Shown here: one piece after another, positions 34,068-42,706 of the stretch
Numbering within the stretch: position 1 is the first letter of the stretch
Layout of the letters: every line of letters begins with the position of its first letter
Origin: AC-69 sp963751665
Lineage (GTDB): Bacteria > Actinomycetota > UBA4738 > HRBIN12
Direction: 5' to 3'
NCBI GenBank assembly: GCA_963751665.1
Contig: CAVVVF010000001.1
Location: forward strand, 682,001-746,000
DNA: 64,000 nt
Program-made: the position numbers and the translations under genes
Notes under the pieces: generated by a model
Database searches by the model: none
Seen by the model: the letters and a program-made list of their open reading frames with translations, nothing else
What the model was told of the DNA's origin: nothing

Positions 34068-34925
34068 CTACCTCGACCCACTCGAAAGGACCACCAAGAC
34101 GATGTCGAGGCTCGAGAAGTCGACGGCCGGCGAGACGGTGATGAACTTCTCCAGTGCAGCGACGTCGGGAACCACGTGGGACACGGTCCCGATGAGGATG
34201 CCGGGCGGATAGAGGCTCTGGGCAACGCCGGGGATCCGGTAGCCGGCCGTGACGACCTGCTCCCCCGCCTGGACCTCGGTGCTCGTGTCCACCAGCCCCA
34301 TCTTCATGTCCTGGTCTCCCTGACCGGTGAGCAGGCCGGTGGTCCTGGAGATCTCCAGCCGCCCCGCGACCGACGAGTCGGGATCGACCATGAGCTGCAC
34401 GATCGAGGAGTCCGGAGCGACGCGGATCACGTGGCCCACCAGGCGCTTGCCGCTCGCGACGACCGGCAGGTCAAGCTTGACCCCCTGGTTCGAACCCTTG
34501 TTGATCATGATGGTCCACTCGAAGTTCGAGACGCCGCTCGCGATCACCTGCGCCGCCGTGGTCCGCACGTTCGGACCGAGGCTCTGGGTCACCTCGAGCA
34601 GCGCCTCCAGCTCGTGGAGGCGCTGCTCGTCCGTGACCCCCGTGGCCACCTGGGACTCGAGCTCGGCGATACGGTCCTTCAATCGCTCGCGCTCCGCCCG
34701 GATGGCGGGCAGGTGGACCATGGTGGAGAAGAAGTTGCCGATCGGATGCGTGATCTTGGACACGACCTCCTGCAGCGGGCTGATCACCGTGAGCGCGACG
34801 CGTCCCAAGCTGGCGAGCGGACCGTTCTCGCCTTCGCGGTAGTCGACCGTGATCGTGAGCAGGGACACCGAGACGAGCGCCACCACCACGAGCCTCGCGC
34901 TTCGAGCTCTGGTCGGGAGGGCCAT
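34068..34925 (-). CDS. mreC: Rod shape-determining protein MreC
   Basis: Periplasm-facing scaffold linking MreB to the wall enzymes. The 285 residues have one N-terminal helix (LVVVALVSVSLLTITVDY), a coiled coil at about 75-110 (RAERERLKDRIAELESQV), and the paired beta-domain core (INKGSNQGVKLDLPVVA, LVGHVIRVAPDSSIVQL). ATG 34925 directly follows the mreB stop. Normal length. Confidence 0.95.
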   Translation of the reverse strand: MALPTRARSARLVVVALVSVSLLTITVDYREGENGPLASLGRVALTVISPLQEVVSKITHPIGNFFSTMVHLPAIRAERERLKDRIAELESQVATGVTDEQRLHELEALLEVTQSLGPNVRTTAAQVIASGVSNFEWTIMINKGSNQGVKLDLPVVASGKRLVGHVIRVAPDSSIVQLMVDPDSSVAGRLEISRTTGLLTGQGDQDMKMGLVDTSTEVQAGEQVVTAGYRIPGVAQSLYPPGILIGTVSHVVPDVAALEKFITVSPAVDFSSLDIVLVVLSSGSR

Positions 34926-34929
34926 CCCG

Positions 34930-36018
34930 CTACCTGCGGGACGGGCTCACCAGGACCCGCTGGAGCACCTCGAACTCCTCCAGGCAGCGGCCGGACCCGA
35001 TGGCCACGGAGGAAAGCGGGTTCTCGGCGATGTGGATGGGCATGCCGGTTTCGTGCCGAAGTCGCTTGTCCAGGCCCCGGAGCAACGCGCCGCCGCCGGT
35101 GAGCACGATCCCCTTGTGCATGATGTCTCCCGCCAGCTCGGGCGGCGTTCGGTCAAGGGTGGACTTGATGGCATCGATGATCGCGGTCACCGGCTCGTCG
35201 ATGGCCTGACGGATCTCGCTGTCGGAGATCTGGATGGTCTTGGGCAGGCCGCTCACCAGGTCTCGTCCGGGGATCTCCGCGATCAGCTCCTCCTGCATGG
35301 GGTACACCGACGCCACGGCGAGCTTGATCGCTTCGGACGTTCGCTCCCCCAACAGGAGCGAGTACTCCTTCTTCACATAGCTGATGATGGACTCGTCGAG
35401 CTCGTCGCCGCCGATCCGAAGGCTGGTGCTGGTGACGATGCCGCCGAGCGAGATGACCGCGACCTCCGTGGTTCCACCGCCGATGTCCACGATCATGTTG
35501 CCGGTGGGCTCGTGGATGGGAAGGCCCGCGCCGATGGCCGCGGCCATGGGCTCCTCGATGATGTACGCCCGGCGCGCGCCCGCCGCGATCGTGGCCTCCT
35601 CGACGGCGCGCTGCTCGACGCCGGTGCATCCGGAGGGAACGCACACGACGACCCGCGGCTTGGCCAGGAGGCGGCGCTTGTGGACCCGCTGGATGAAGTA
35701 CCGAAGCATCTTCTCCGTGACGTCGAAGTCGGCGATGACGCCGTCCTTCAGTGGACGCACGGCCTGGATGTGGCTCGGCGTCCGGCCGATCATCCGCTTG
35801 GCCTCGTTGCCGACCGCGACGATGGCCCCGGTGAGCGTGTTCACGGCGACCACGGAGGGCTCGTTCAACACGATCCCGTTATGCCGAACGTAGACGAGCG
35901 TGTTCGCGGTCCCCAGGTCGACTGCCATGTCCTGCCCCAGGAACCCAAAAACGCCTTCGGCGCCAAGGCCTCGCCGGCGCTCCGGCGTGGGAAGTCTGCG
36001 TTGAACCCTCTCGGCCAT
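34930..36018 (-). CDS. mreB: Rod shape-determining protein MreB
   Basis: Actin-like ATPase that organises lateral wall synthesis, so the organism is probably rod-shaped or elongated. Phosphate 1 is AVDLGTANTLVYV, phosphate 2 is NMIVDIGGGTTEVAVISLGG, and the adenosine motif is GIVLTGGGALLRGL. The ATG at 36018 gives 362 residues; the open frame reaches 36072 but the extra residues are not family-like. It heads the five-gene shape operon, and the gap to fabD on the other strand (146 bases) must hold both promoters. Confidence 0.97.
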   Translation of the reverse strand: MAERVQRRLPTPERRRGLGAEGVFGFLGQDMAVDLGTANTLVYVRHNGIVLNEPSVVAVNTLTGAIVAVGNEAKRMIGRTPSHIQAVRPLKDGVIADFDVTEKMLRYFIQRVHKRRLLAKPRVVVCVPSGCTGVEQRAVEEATIAAGARRAYIIEEPMAAAIGAGLPIHEPTGNMIVDIGGGTTEVAVISLGGIVTSTSLRIGGDELDESIISYVKKEYSLLLGERTSEAIKLAVASVYPMQEELIAEIPGRDLVSGLPKTIQISDSEIRQAIDEPVTAIIDAIKSTLDRTPPELAGDIMHKGIVLTGGGALLRGLDKRLRHETGMPIHIAENPLSSVAIGSGRCLEEFEVLQRVLVSPSRR

Positions 36019-36164
36019 GGGATTCGCGCCCTGTTCTACAGGAACGGAGCGAGGTATGGCAACCCGAGGCACGCGAGGCCGGAACGCGGGGATGCCGTAA
36101 CCCGCAATACGGGAGTAGGGTCACAGGTGTCGATGATCATCGCTCGCGCGGGGGAAGGGGCGCG

Positions 36165-37097
36165 GTGGCGGTAGCCATCCTGTTTCCCGGACAGGGATCG
36201 CAGTTCCCCGGCATGGCCGACCCGTGGACCGAACACGCGGCCGGGCACGCGGTGCTCGAGGAAGCCTCGGAGGCCATGGGCCGTGACGTGGTCGCAGGTT
36301 GCCGCGACGAGCAAGCCCTGTCCACCACCGAATTCGTGCAACCTGCCCTGCTCGCCTGCGACGTCGCGGCGAGCAGGGTCCTGGAGGCCCAGGGGGTGGC
36401 GTTCGGGGCCGCGGCCGGCCACTCGCTCGGCGAGTTCGCCGCGCTCGTGGCCGCCGGCGTCCTCGACCTCGTCCCCGCCCTGGAGGCCGTGGTCACTCGG
36501 GGACGGGCCATGCAGAGGGCCGCGGAGGAGCGTCCGGGAACCATGACCGCGCTGATCGGCGTGGGATCCGATGAGGCCGCCGAGATCTGCGAGGTGGCCG
36601 GCCGGGGCGACGTCCTGGCCGTCGCCAACGAGAACGCGTCGAACCAGGTGGTGCTGTCGGGATCGGTGCCCGCCATCGAGCGGGCCGAGGAGGCGGCGAA
36701 GAGCCGCGGCGTGAAGGCGATCCGGCTGAAGGTTGCGGGGGCGTTCCACTCCCCGCTCATGCAACCGGCCGTGGAGCCGATCCGGGCCGCATTGGCGGGG
36801 CTCGAGTTCCGGGAACCCCGGTTCCCCATCGTGGCCAACGTCTCCGGACGGTTCGTGGGCGATCCGGCGGCGCTCCGCGATGGGCTGTCCCGCCACGTGG
36901 TCTCGCCGGTTCGATGGGAGCGCTCGATGCAGGCGCTCGGGGGGGCCGGCTTCGACGCGTTCGTCGAAGCCGGCCCCGGCAAGGTGCTCTCGAAGCTGGT
37001 GAAGCGGGAGTTGCCGGGCGTCAGCGTGACGGCGGTCGGTTCTCCGCAGGAGGCCGAGGACTTCGCCCGCTTCATCTCCGAGGGCGTCGCGTCGTGA
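36165..37097 (+). CDS. fabD: Malonyl-CoA:ACP transacylase
   Basis: Loads malonate from CoA onto acyl carrier protein in type II fatty acid synthesis. The 310 residues start LFPGQGSQFPGM and contain the catalytic serine in GHSLGEFAAL near residue 87 and the His motif VAGAFHSPLM. GTG 36165 follows a weak GGGGAAGGGG. It opens the plus-strand fab operon. Its TGA overlaps the GTG of the next gene (GTGA). Confidence 0.96.
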   Translation: MAVAILFPGQGSQFPGMADPWTEHAAGHAVLEEASEAMGRDVVAGCRDEQALSTTEFVQPALLACDVAASRVLEAQGVAFGAAAGHSLGEFAALVAAGVLDLVPALEAVVTRGRAMQRAAEERPGTMTALIGVGSDEAAEICEVAGRGDVLAVANENASNQVVLSGSVPAIERAEEAAKSRGVKAIRLKVAGAFHSPLMQPAVEPIRAALAGLEFREPRFPIVANVSGRFVGDPAALRDGLSRHVVSPVRWERSMQALGGAGFDAFVEAGPGKVLSKLVKRELPGVSVTAVGSPQEAEDFARFISEGVAS

Positions 37098-37397
37098 GCC
37101 GCACGGAGCAAGACCCGGACGAAAGCTCGGGGGAGTCCGCCGGGCTTCCGATCACGCTCGATCGTGTCACCGGCGAGTGGCAGGTTGCGCGTCCTCCCCC
37201 CGGTCGGGTTTCGCGCGGGGCACGAGTGGGTGGAAGCGGGCCAGCCTGTGGCCCGTGTCGAGCATGGGGGGTCCGCCGACGATATCCTCGCTCCCATGCA
37301 TGGACGGATGGGAGGGGTGCTGGGTCGCGACGGGCAGCCCGTGAAGGCGGGCGAACCCGTCGCCTGGATCGAACTCGGAGGGGAACCATCCACGTGA
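37094..37397 (+). CDS. Small biotinyl/lipoyl-like domain protein in the fab operon, one frameshift
   Basis: About 100 residues. The first part (VSRTEQDPDESSGE to GEWQVARPP) and the second part (VGFRAGHEWVEAGQPVARVE) lie in different frames; the change is at a run of six C near 37195, so an indel is likely. The second part resembles a biotinyl/lipoyl beta-barrel (DDILAPMHGRMGGVL, GQPVKAGEPVAWIELG). It ends where carrier proteins have the EAMKM loop, and there is no Lys at the expected hairpin, so it may not be modified. Start and stop both overlap neighbours as GTGA. Role unknown; a degenerate acetyl-CoA carboxylase carrier (AccB-like) is one idea. Confidence 0.65.
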
Positions 37398-38401
37398 GCG
37401 GGCGACGCCACGCCACGATCGCCGGCGTCGGGTCGGCGCTCCCCGACCGCGTCGTCCCGAACGCGTTCTTCGAGTCGATCCTCGACACGAGCGACGAATG
37501 GATCCGCCAGCGGACCGGCATCAGGGAACGTCGGTTCGCCGCCGACGGCCAGACGACGTCGGACCTGGCAACCGCGGCGACCCGGTCGGCCCTCGACGCC
37601 GCCGGCATCGCCCCCGACCAGCTCGACCTGATCATCTGCGCCACCCTTACGCCCGACACGCCCATCCCCGCGGCGGCGGTGTGGACGCAGCGCAAGCTGG
37701 GGATCGGGTGCCCGGCGTTCGACGTCAACGCGGCCTGCGCAGGGTTCTCGTTCGGGCTGTCCACGGGAGCGGCGTTCATCGAGTCCGGGGCGGCCGAGAC
37801 CGTCGCGGTCATCGGCGCCGAGGTGCTGTCGCGGGTCCTGGACCTCACCGACCGGAGCACCTGCGTACTGTTCGGCGACGGGGCCGGTGCCGTGGTCCTT
37901 CGGCCTTCGGACGCGCCCGGGCTCATCGGCTCGGTCCTCGGAACCGACGGGAAGGCCGCGGAGATCCTGCTCATCCCGGCGGGCGGCTCGGCCCGGCCGG
38001 CCACGCCGGAGACCGTCGCCCGCCGTGAGCACAACATCCAGATGCCGTCGGGCCGCGAGGTCTTCAAGCGCGCCGTCACCGAGATGGCCAGCGCGTGCCG
38101 GGAGCTGCTCGACAAGTCCGGGTACGAGGCCGGCGACGTCGACGTGCTGATCCCCCACCAGGCCAACTCGCGGATCATGATCGCCGTGGCCGAGCGCCTG
38201 GGGATCGGCCTGGACCGCGCGGTGGTCGACGTGGAGCAGATCGGTAACACGTCGGCGGCCTCCATCCCCATCGCCCTGGACCGGGCGTGGCGGGCCGGCC
38301 GGATCGCGCCGGACGCGCTGATCCTCCTGACCTCGTTCGGCGCCGGCCTCGCATGGGGGGCGAACCTCCTTCGGTGGACGGCACCCGAACCGGCGTCGTG
38401 A
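37394..38401 (+). CDS. fabH: Beta-ketoacyl-ACP synthase III
   Basis: Starts fatty acid synthesis by condensing an acyl-CoA primer with malonyl-ACP. The 335 residues contain the catalytic Cys in VNAACAGFSFG (about 114), His in PHQANSRI (about 255) and Asn in GNTSAASIP (about 285). GTG 37394 overlaps the upstream stop by four bases. The frame is open much further upstream (36914) but that is out-of-frame fabD sequence. Substrate choice (acetyl or branched primers) cannot be read directly. Confidence 0.96.
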   Translation: MSGRRHATIAGVGSALPDRVVPNAFFESILDTSDEWIRQRTGIRERRFAADGQTTSDLATAATRSALDAAGIAPDQLDLIICATLTPDTPIPAAAVWTQRKLGIGCPAFDVNAACAGFSFGLSTGAAFIESGAAETVAVIGAEVLSRVLDLTDRSTCVLFGDGAGAVVLRPSDAPGLIGSVLGTDGKAAEILLIPAGGSARPATPETVARREHNIQMPSGREVFKRAVTEMASACRELLDKSGYEAGDVDVLIPHQANSRIMIAVAERLGIGLDRAVVDVEQIGNTSAASIPIALDRAWRAGRIAPDALILLTSFGAGLAWGANLLRWTAPEPAS

Positions 38402-39129
38402 AGGTCGCCGTCGTCACCGGGGGCTCCCGGGGCATCGGTCGAGCCTGCGCCGAGGCCCTGGCCGGATCGGGATGGACGGTGGCCGTGGGCTACCGGACCA
38501 GCGACACCGACGCCAAGGAGACGCTCGACGCGATCCAGGCCGCCGGCGGGGCCGGCGGGATCGTCAAGCTCGACATCCTCGACGAGGCCTCCGTCACGGA
38601 GGCGTTCCGCGAGGTGGGCGAGACGCTCGGTCCCGTCACGGGCTTGGTCAACAACGCCGGCTACTCCCGCGACGGGTTGATGCTCAAGTACTCCATGGAG
38701 GAGTTCGATCGGACCATGAACACCAACGTCCGCGGAACGTACCTATGCTCGCAGGCCGCGCTTCGAAGCATGCTCCGAGCCCGATGGGGTCGCATCGTGA
38801 ACATGTCGTCCGCGGTGGCGCTCCACGGCAATCCGGGGCAGACCGCGTACGCCGCATCGAAGTCGGCGCTCATCGGCATCACGAGGTCGCTGGCCCGGGA
38901 GGTGGGGGGCAAGGGGGTCACCGTGAACGCCATCTGCCCCGGCCTGCTCGACACCGAGATGACCTCACACCTGACCGAGCAGGCTCGAGCCTATTACGTC
39001 GACCAGACCCCCCTCCGGCGCGCCGCCCACCTCGAGGAAGTGGCCGCGGTGGTCCGGTTCCTGATGTCGGACGACGCGTCGTACGTGAACGGCGTGACGA
39101 TCCCCGTGGACGGCGGGCTCACGGCCTAG
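38398..39129 (+). CDS. fabG: 3-oxoacyl-ACP reductase
   Basis: NADPH-dependent short-chain dehydrogenase that reduces beta-ketoacyl-ACP. The 243 residues have TGGSRGIG for cofactor binding, NNAG, the catalytic Ser in NMSSAVALHG, and YAASK near residue 150. The C-terminal PVDGGLTA is typical. GTG 38398 overlaps the fabH stop as GTGA. Its place in the fab operon supports FabG rather than a generic SDR. Confidence 0.94.
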   Translation: MKVAVVTGGSRGIGRACAEALAGSGWTVAVGYRTSDTDAKETLDAIQAAGGAGGIVKLDILDEASVTEAFREVGETLGPVTGLVNNAGYSRDGLMLKYSMEEFDRTMNTNVRGTYLCSQAALRSMLRARWGRIVNMSSAVALHGNPGQTAYAASKSALIGITRSLAREVGGKGVTVNAICPGLLDTEMTSHLTEQARAYYVDQTPLRRAAHLEEVAAVVRFLMSDDASYVNGVTIPVDGGLTA

Positions 39130-39177
39130 TCGCCCGGGCCCCGCTCCCTCTAGAGTTTGCCGAGCGCCGAGAAGAGC

Positions 39178-39184
39178 CAAGGAG
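39178..39184 (+). promoter_or_regulatory. Strong Shine-Dalgarno site of acpP
   Basis: AAGGAGG ends five bases before the ATG at 39190. It is one of the best ribosome-binding sites in the window. A TAGAGT hexamer lies about 35-40 bases further upstream and could provide a separate promoter. Confidence 0.7.
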
Positions 39185-39189
39185 GAAGG

Positions 39190-39435
39190 ATGGACAAAGG
39201 AGAGATCGAGGCCCGGGTCCGTAAGGTCCTGTCGGAGCAGCTGGCCGTGGACGAGGGCCAGGTGACTCCCGACGCGCGGTTCGCCGAGGACCTGAACGCG
39301 GACTCGCTCGACCTCGTGGAGGCCGTCCTCGCCCTCGAGGAGGAGTGGAACATCGAGATCCCCGAGGAGGAGATGGACGGCGTGAAGACCGTGGGCCAGG
39401 CCGTCCAGCTCGTGGCCTCCAAGCTCGGTGTCGAG
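39190..39435 (+). other. acpP: Acyl carrier protein part of the fused frame
   Basis: This segment alone corresponds to a whole acyl carrier protein (about 82 residues, acidic, helix II starting at DSLD). Family members end at about this point, after a helix like VGQAVQLVASKLG, so nothing of the carrier is missing. Confidence 0.85.
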
Positions 39436-40668
39436 CTGAGACGCAAGGTCGTGATCACCGGCATCGGGCCGGTCACGCCGATCGGGATCGGCGTGGATGA
39501 CTTCTGGGCCGGCGCGACCTCGGGCCGGAGCGGGATCCACAGGATCACGCTGTTCGACCCTTCCGACCTCCCGGTGACGCTGGCGGGAGAGGTCGACGGG
39601 TTCGACGTCTCGAGCTGGCTGGACGTCAAGGAGGCTCGGCGGACCGCCCGGTTCGTTCACTTCTCCATCGCGTCGGCCAAGCTGGCCTGGGAGGATGCAG
39701 GACGGCCCGAGATCAAGGCGGACCGGGGCGGCGTCGTGTTCGCCACCGGCATCGGCGGGATCGAGTGGCTGTTGAACCAACACAAGGTGTTGCTGGAGAA
39801 GGGGCCGGGGCGAGTGAGCCCGTTCATGGTCCCCGCGCTCATGGCCAACGCCGCAGCCGGCCACATCGCGATGGTGTTCGGCCTGATGGGGCCGAACTTC
39901 TGCACCGTGTCGGCCTGCGCGTCGGGCGCGCACGGGGTCGGCGAGGGGTACCGGATGATCCGGGACGGGATGCTCGACCTGGCGATCGTCGGTGGCTCCG
40001 AAGCGGCGACACTCCCGCTCACCGTGGCCGCCTTCGCCCAGATGACGGCGCTGACGAAGAACCCGGATCCCGAGACCGCGAGCCGCCCGTTCGACGCCGA
40101 GCGCGATGGGTTCGTGCTCTCCGAGGGCGCGTGCGCGCTGATCCTCGAGTCCGATGAAGGGGCGAAGGCACGGGGGGCCAAAGTGTACGCGGAGGTCGTG
40201 GGCTACGGCGCTTCCGACGACGCCTTCCACATCACGGCACCCGATCCCAAGGGCTCGGGGGCGGCGCTCGCCATCCGTCTCGCCCTGCAAGACGCCGGCG
40301 AGGAGCCCTCGGCGGTGGACTACGTCAACGCCCACGGCACGTCGACGCCGCTGAACGACGCCTCCGAGACCGCGGCCCTCAAAGCTGCTTTGGGCGACGA
40401 GGTGGCGCACGAGGTGGCGGTGTCATCGACGAAGTCGATGACCGGACACACGATGGGCGCGGCCGGGGCGGTCGAGGCCGCGGTGTGCGCGTTGGCCATC
40501 CAGAACGGCGTCATCCCCCCGACTATCCACTACAAGACGCCGGACCCCGACTGCGACCTGGACTACGTGCCGAACGAGGCGCGACAGGCCGACGTCCGTC
40601 TGGCCATCTCCAACTCCTTCGGGTTCGGCGGGCAGAACGCCGTCCTCGCCATCCGCCGCCCCTCCTGA
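39190..40668 (+). CDS. acpP-fabF: Acyl carrier protein fused in frame to beta-ketoacyl-ACP synthase II
   Basis: One uninterrupted 492-residue frame. Residues 1-82 are an acyl carrier protein with the phosphopantetheine serine in NADSLDLVE (Ser39). From residue 83 it is a complete FabF: VVITGIGPVTPIG, catalytic Cys in VSACASGAHG, His in NAHGTSTPLND and in TKSMTGHTMGAAG. The codon at the join is CTG (39436), exactly where FabF normally starts. Removing the C at 39436 would give GAG TGA for ACP and GTG AGA for FabF, the same GTGA overlap seen at the three previous joins. So the fusion may come from one extra base. As written it would tether the carrier to the elongating synthase. Confidence 0.85.
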   Translation: MDKGEIEARVRKVLSEQLAVDEGQVTPDARFAEDLNADSLDLVEAVLALEEEWNIEIPEEEMDGVKTVGQAVQLVASKLGVELRRKVVITGIGPVTPIGIGVDDFWAGATSGRSGIHRITLFDPSDLPVTLAGEVDGFDVSSWLDVKEARRTARFVHFSIASAKLAWEDAGRPEIKADRGGVVFATGIGGIEWLLNQHKVLLEKGPGRVSPFMVPALMANAAAGHIAMVFGLMGPNFCTVSACASGAHGVGEGYRMIRDGMLDLAIVGGSEAATLPLTVAAFAQMTALTKNPDPETASRPFDAERDGFVLSEGACALILESDEGAKARGAKVYAEVVGYGASDDAFHITAPDPKGSGAALAIRLALQDAGEEPSAVDYVNAHGTSTPLNDASETAALKAALGDEVAHEVAVSSTKSMTGHTMGAAGAVEAAVCALAIQNGVIPPTIHYKTPDPDCDLDYVPNEARQADVRLAISNSFGFGGQNAVLAIRRPS

Positions 40669-40683
40669 CGCGGCGTCGCGCGC

Positions 40684-42292
40684 TCAGGGCGTGAACGTCC
40701 GGTAGTAGGGCGCGCCGTCGAGCACGGCGCGGGTGGCCGTGCCGTCGATGATGGTGTCGAACCGGATCCGCCGGGGCGACCAACCCTCGGCGCCCACCCG
40801 GAACCGACCGTCGGGCAACGGGACGAGCTCCCAGTCCTCCTCGCCCCATCCCCAGATGAACCGGAGCGATCCGCGGCGAGGAAGGATCCGGAAGTTCGAG
40901 TACCACGGGTTGTGCGACCGCCAATGGCCCGAAAGGGCCTCCCAGCCCTCCGGCTTCTGAAACGTGGTCGGTCCCGCGTAGCGATCGTTCCCCCACCACC
41001 GGTCGCCGTGGGTCACGTGGGTCACGTCGTCCCCCTCGCGCTCGAAGGACAGGGGGAACCGCTCTAAGTCACTGTGATCGACGACGAACCGGTCGCCCTT
41101 CTGCCGCACAAGCGCTACCGGCTCGCGCGGGCCCGCCAAGAGCAACCGGCCCCCGTCGGCGATGAGCGTGAGCTCCCCATACTCCGAGCGATACCTGCCG
41201 GCGTACTCCTCGGCCCCGTCCACGCGGTCGAGTGGCTCGGGATCGGGGATTTCGGGCAGCGGTTCGCGCCTCGACCACGTCGACAGGGTCTGCAAGGCGA
41301 AGCGAGCGGTCGGCCCGCGGATCGCGTCCGCGTTGGTCAGGACGATGACCCCCGACGCCGTCGGCCGGATGCATCTCCATCCACGCCGAGAATCCGACGG
41401 TCGACCCCGTGTGCCCGATGCACCTGTGACCGTCCACGGTGGTGGTCTTCAACCCGTATCCGTAGAGCTCGCCCGGAGCGTCCGGGTCTTCGGCAGCGCG
41501 CTGTGTCATTAGGGAGAAGCTCCGCTCGGTGAGCAGCGGGTCGCCGCCCGCGAGGAGCATGCGGATGTAGGCGCACATGTCCCCTGCCGTGGAGCAGATC
41601 GTGCCGTCCGCCGTCGCGCTCTCGATCCACGGGGCCGGGACCAGCCCCTGGCTGGGGTGCCGGGGCCGGTCGTCGAACGGTGGCACGTGCCCGGTGGCGC
41701 TCCGGCTCCTCGTCTCCGGCGTGGTGATCGGGTCGGTCAATGTCATCCGGAGCGGGTCGAGGACCCGGGTCCGCACAAGCCGCCACCACGGTTTCCCCGC
41801 AATGGCTTCCAGGACCAGGCCCAGCGCCTTGTAGCCGGCGTTGGAATAGTGGAACCGGGTCCCCGGGGCGAATCCCACCTCCGTCTCGCGGAGTGCCCAG
41901 AGCTCGTGCACGGCCTCGCCGGTGAAGTCCCGGCCCGTCGGGAGCCCTGACGTGTGAGTCAGGAGGTGGTGCGGGGTGATGGGCCCGGACGGCGATCGGA
42001 CGTCGAACCAGGGCAGGTACTGGGTGACCGGCGCGTGGAGATCGAGCCGGCCCGCCTCGTGCTCCTGGAGGACCGCGATGGCCGTGAACGACTTGCTGAT
42101 GGAGCCAATCTGGAAGAGGTGCTCGGGACGGACCGGCTCGCGGGCGGCGAGGTCCGCATGACCGTCGGTGACCACTCCGAGCGGACCGTCACGGCTCGTG
42201 AGGCCGACCGCGACCCCCGGCGCCTGGATGGTCTGGAGATGGCGTTCGACGAACCGGTGGACGTGGGCGACGGGATCCGCCGTCTCGCCCAT
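40684..42292 (-). CDS. Beta-lactamase-related serine hydrolase, one frameshift
   Basis: Class C beta-lactamase/DD-peptidase-like hydrolase. SISK (Ser64, Lys67) is the nucleophile motif, YSN near residue 148 the second, and HTG in CIGHTGSTVGFS the third. A C-terminal lipocalin-like domain (GAEEYAGRYRSEYGELTLIADGG to YYRTFTP) follows. The domains lie in two frames; the change falls at a run of five C at 41349-41353, and removing one restores DGVGVIVLTNADA. No signal peptide is seen, so it is probably cytosolic. ATG 42292 is seven bases after ndk. About 535 residues. Substrate unknown (ester, amide or D-peptide). Confidence 0.85.
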
Positions 42293-42299
42293 TCCCGGC

Positions 42300-42704
42300 T
42301 TATCCGAAGAAGAGCTTCAGCTCGCGCTCGGCGGACTCGGGCGAGTCGCTCCCATGCACCAGGTTCTCCGTGATGATGAGGCCGAAGTCGCCGCGGATCG
42401 TCCCAGGCGGAGCGAGCGCGGGGTCGGTGGGACCCATGAGGGAGCGGAGCACGGGGACGGCTCGCTCCCCCTCCACCCGAGCCACGACCACCGGGCCTGA
42501 GCCGATGAACCCGACGAGCTCGTCGAAGAACGGCTTCTCCCGATGCTCCCCGTAGTGCTCGTCGGCCGTGGCCCGATCGATCGTCGTCATCCGCATCTCG
42601 GCGACGCGCAGGCCCTTGGCCTCGACCCGCCGCAGGACCTCACCGATCAACCCGCGTCGCACGGCGTCGGGCTTCACGATGAGCAGCGTCGACTCCACGG
42701 CCAC
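42300..42704 (-). CDS. ndk: Nucleoside diphosphate kinase
   Basis: Transfers the gamma phosphate among nucleoside triphosphates through a phospho-histidine. The 134 residues start VAVESTLLIVKPDAVRRG and contain the active His in NLVHGSDSPESAE. GTG 42704 is chosen for length; GTG 42698 is possible. The same frame is open far upstream into folC, which is only an effect of the folC frameshift. folC-ndk order is actinobacterial. Confidence 0.95.
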   Translation of the reverse strand: MAVESTLLIVKPDAVRRGLIGEVLRRVEAKGLRVAEMRMTTIDRATADEHYGEHREKPFFDELVGFIGSGPVVVARVEGERAVPVLRSLMGPTDPALAPPGTIRGDFGLIITENLVHGSDSPESAERELKLFFG

Positions 42705-42706
42705 GA

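Noticed and set aside
36914..38401. Long N-terminal extension of FabH
   Set aside because: The extension reads through fabD and the biotinyl-like gene in a wrong frame; the start at 37394 fits the family and the GTGA overlap.
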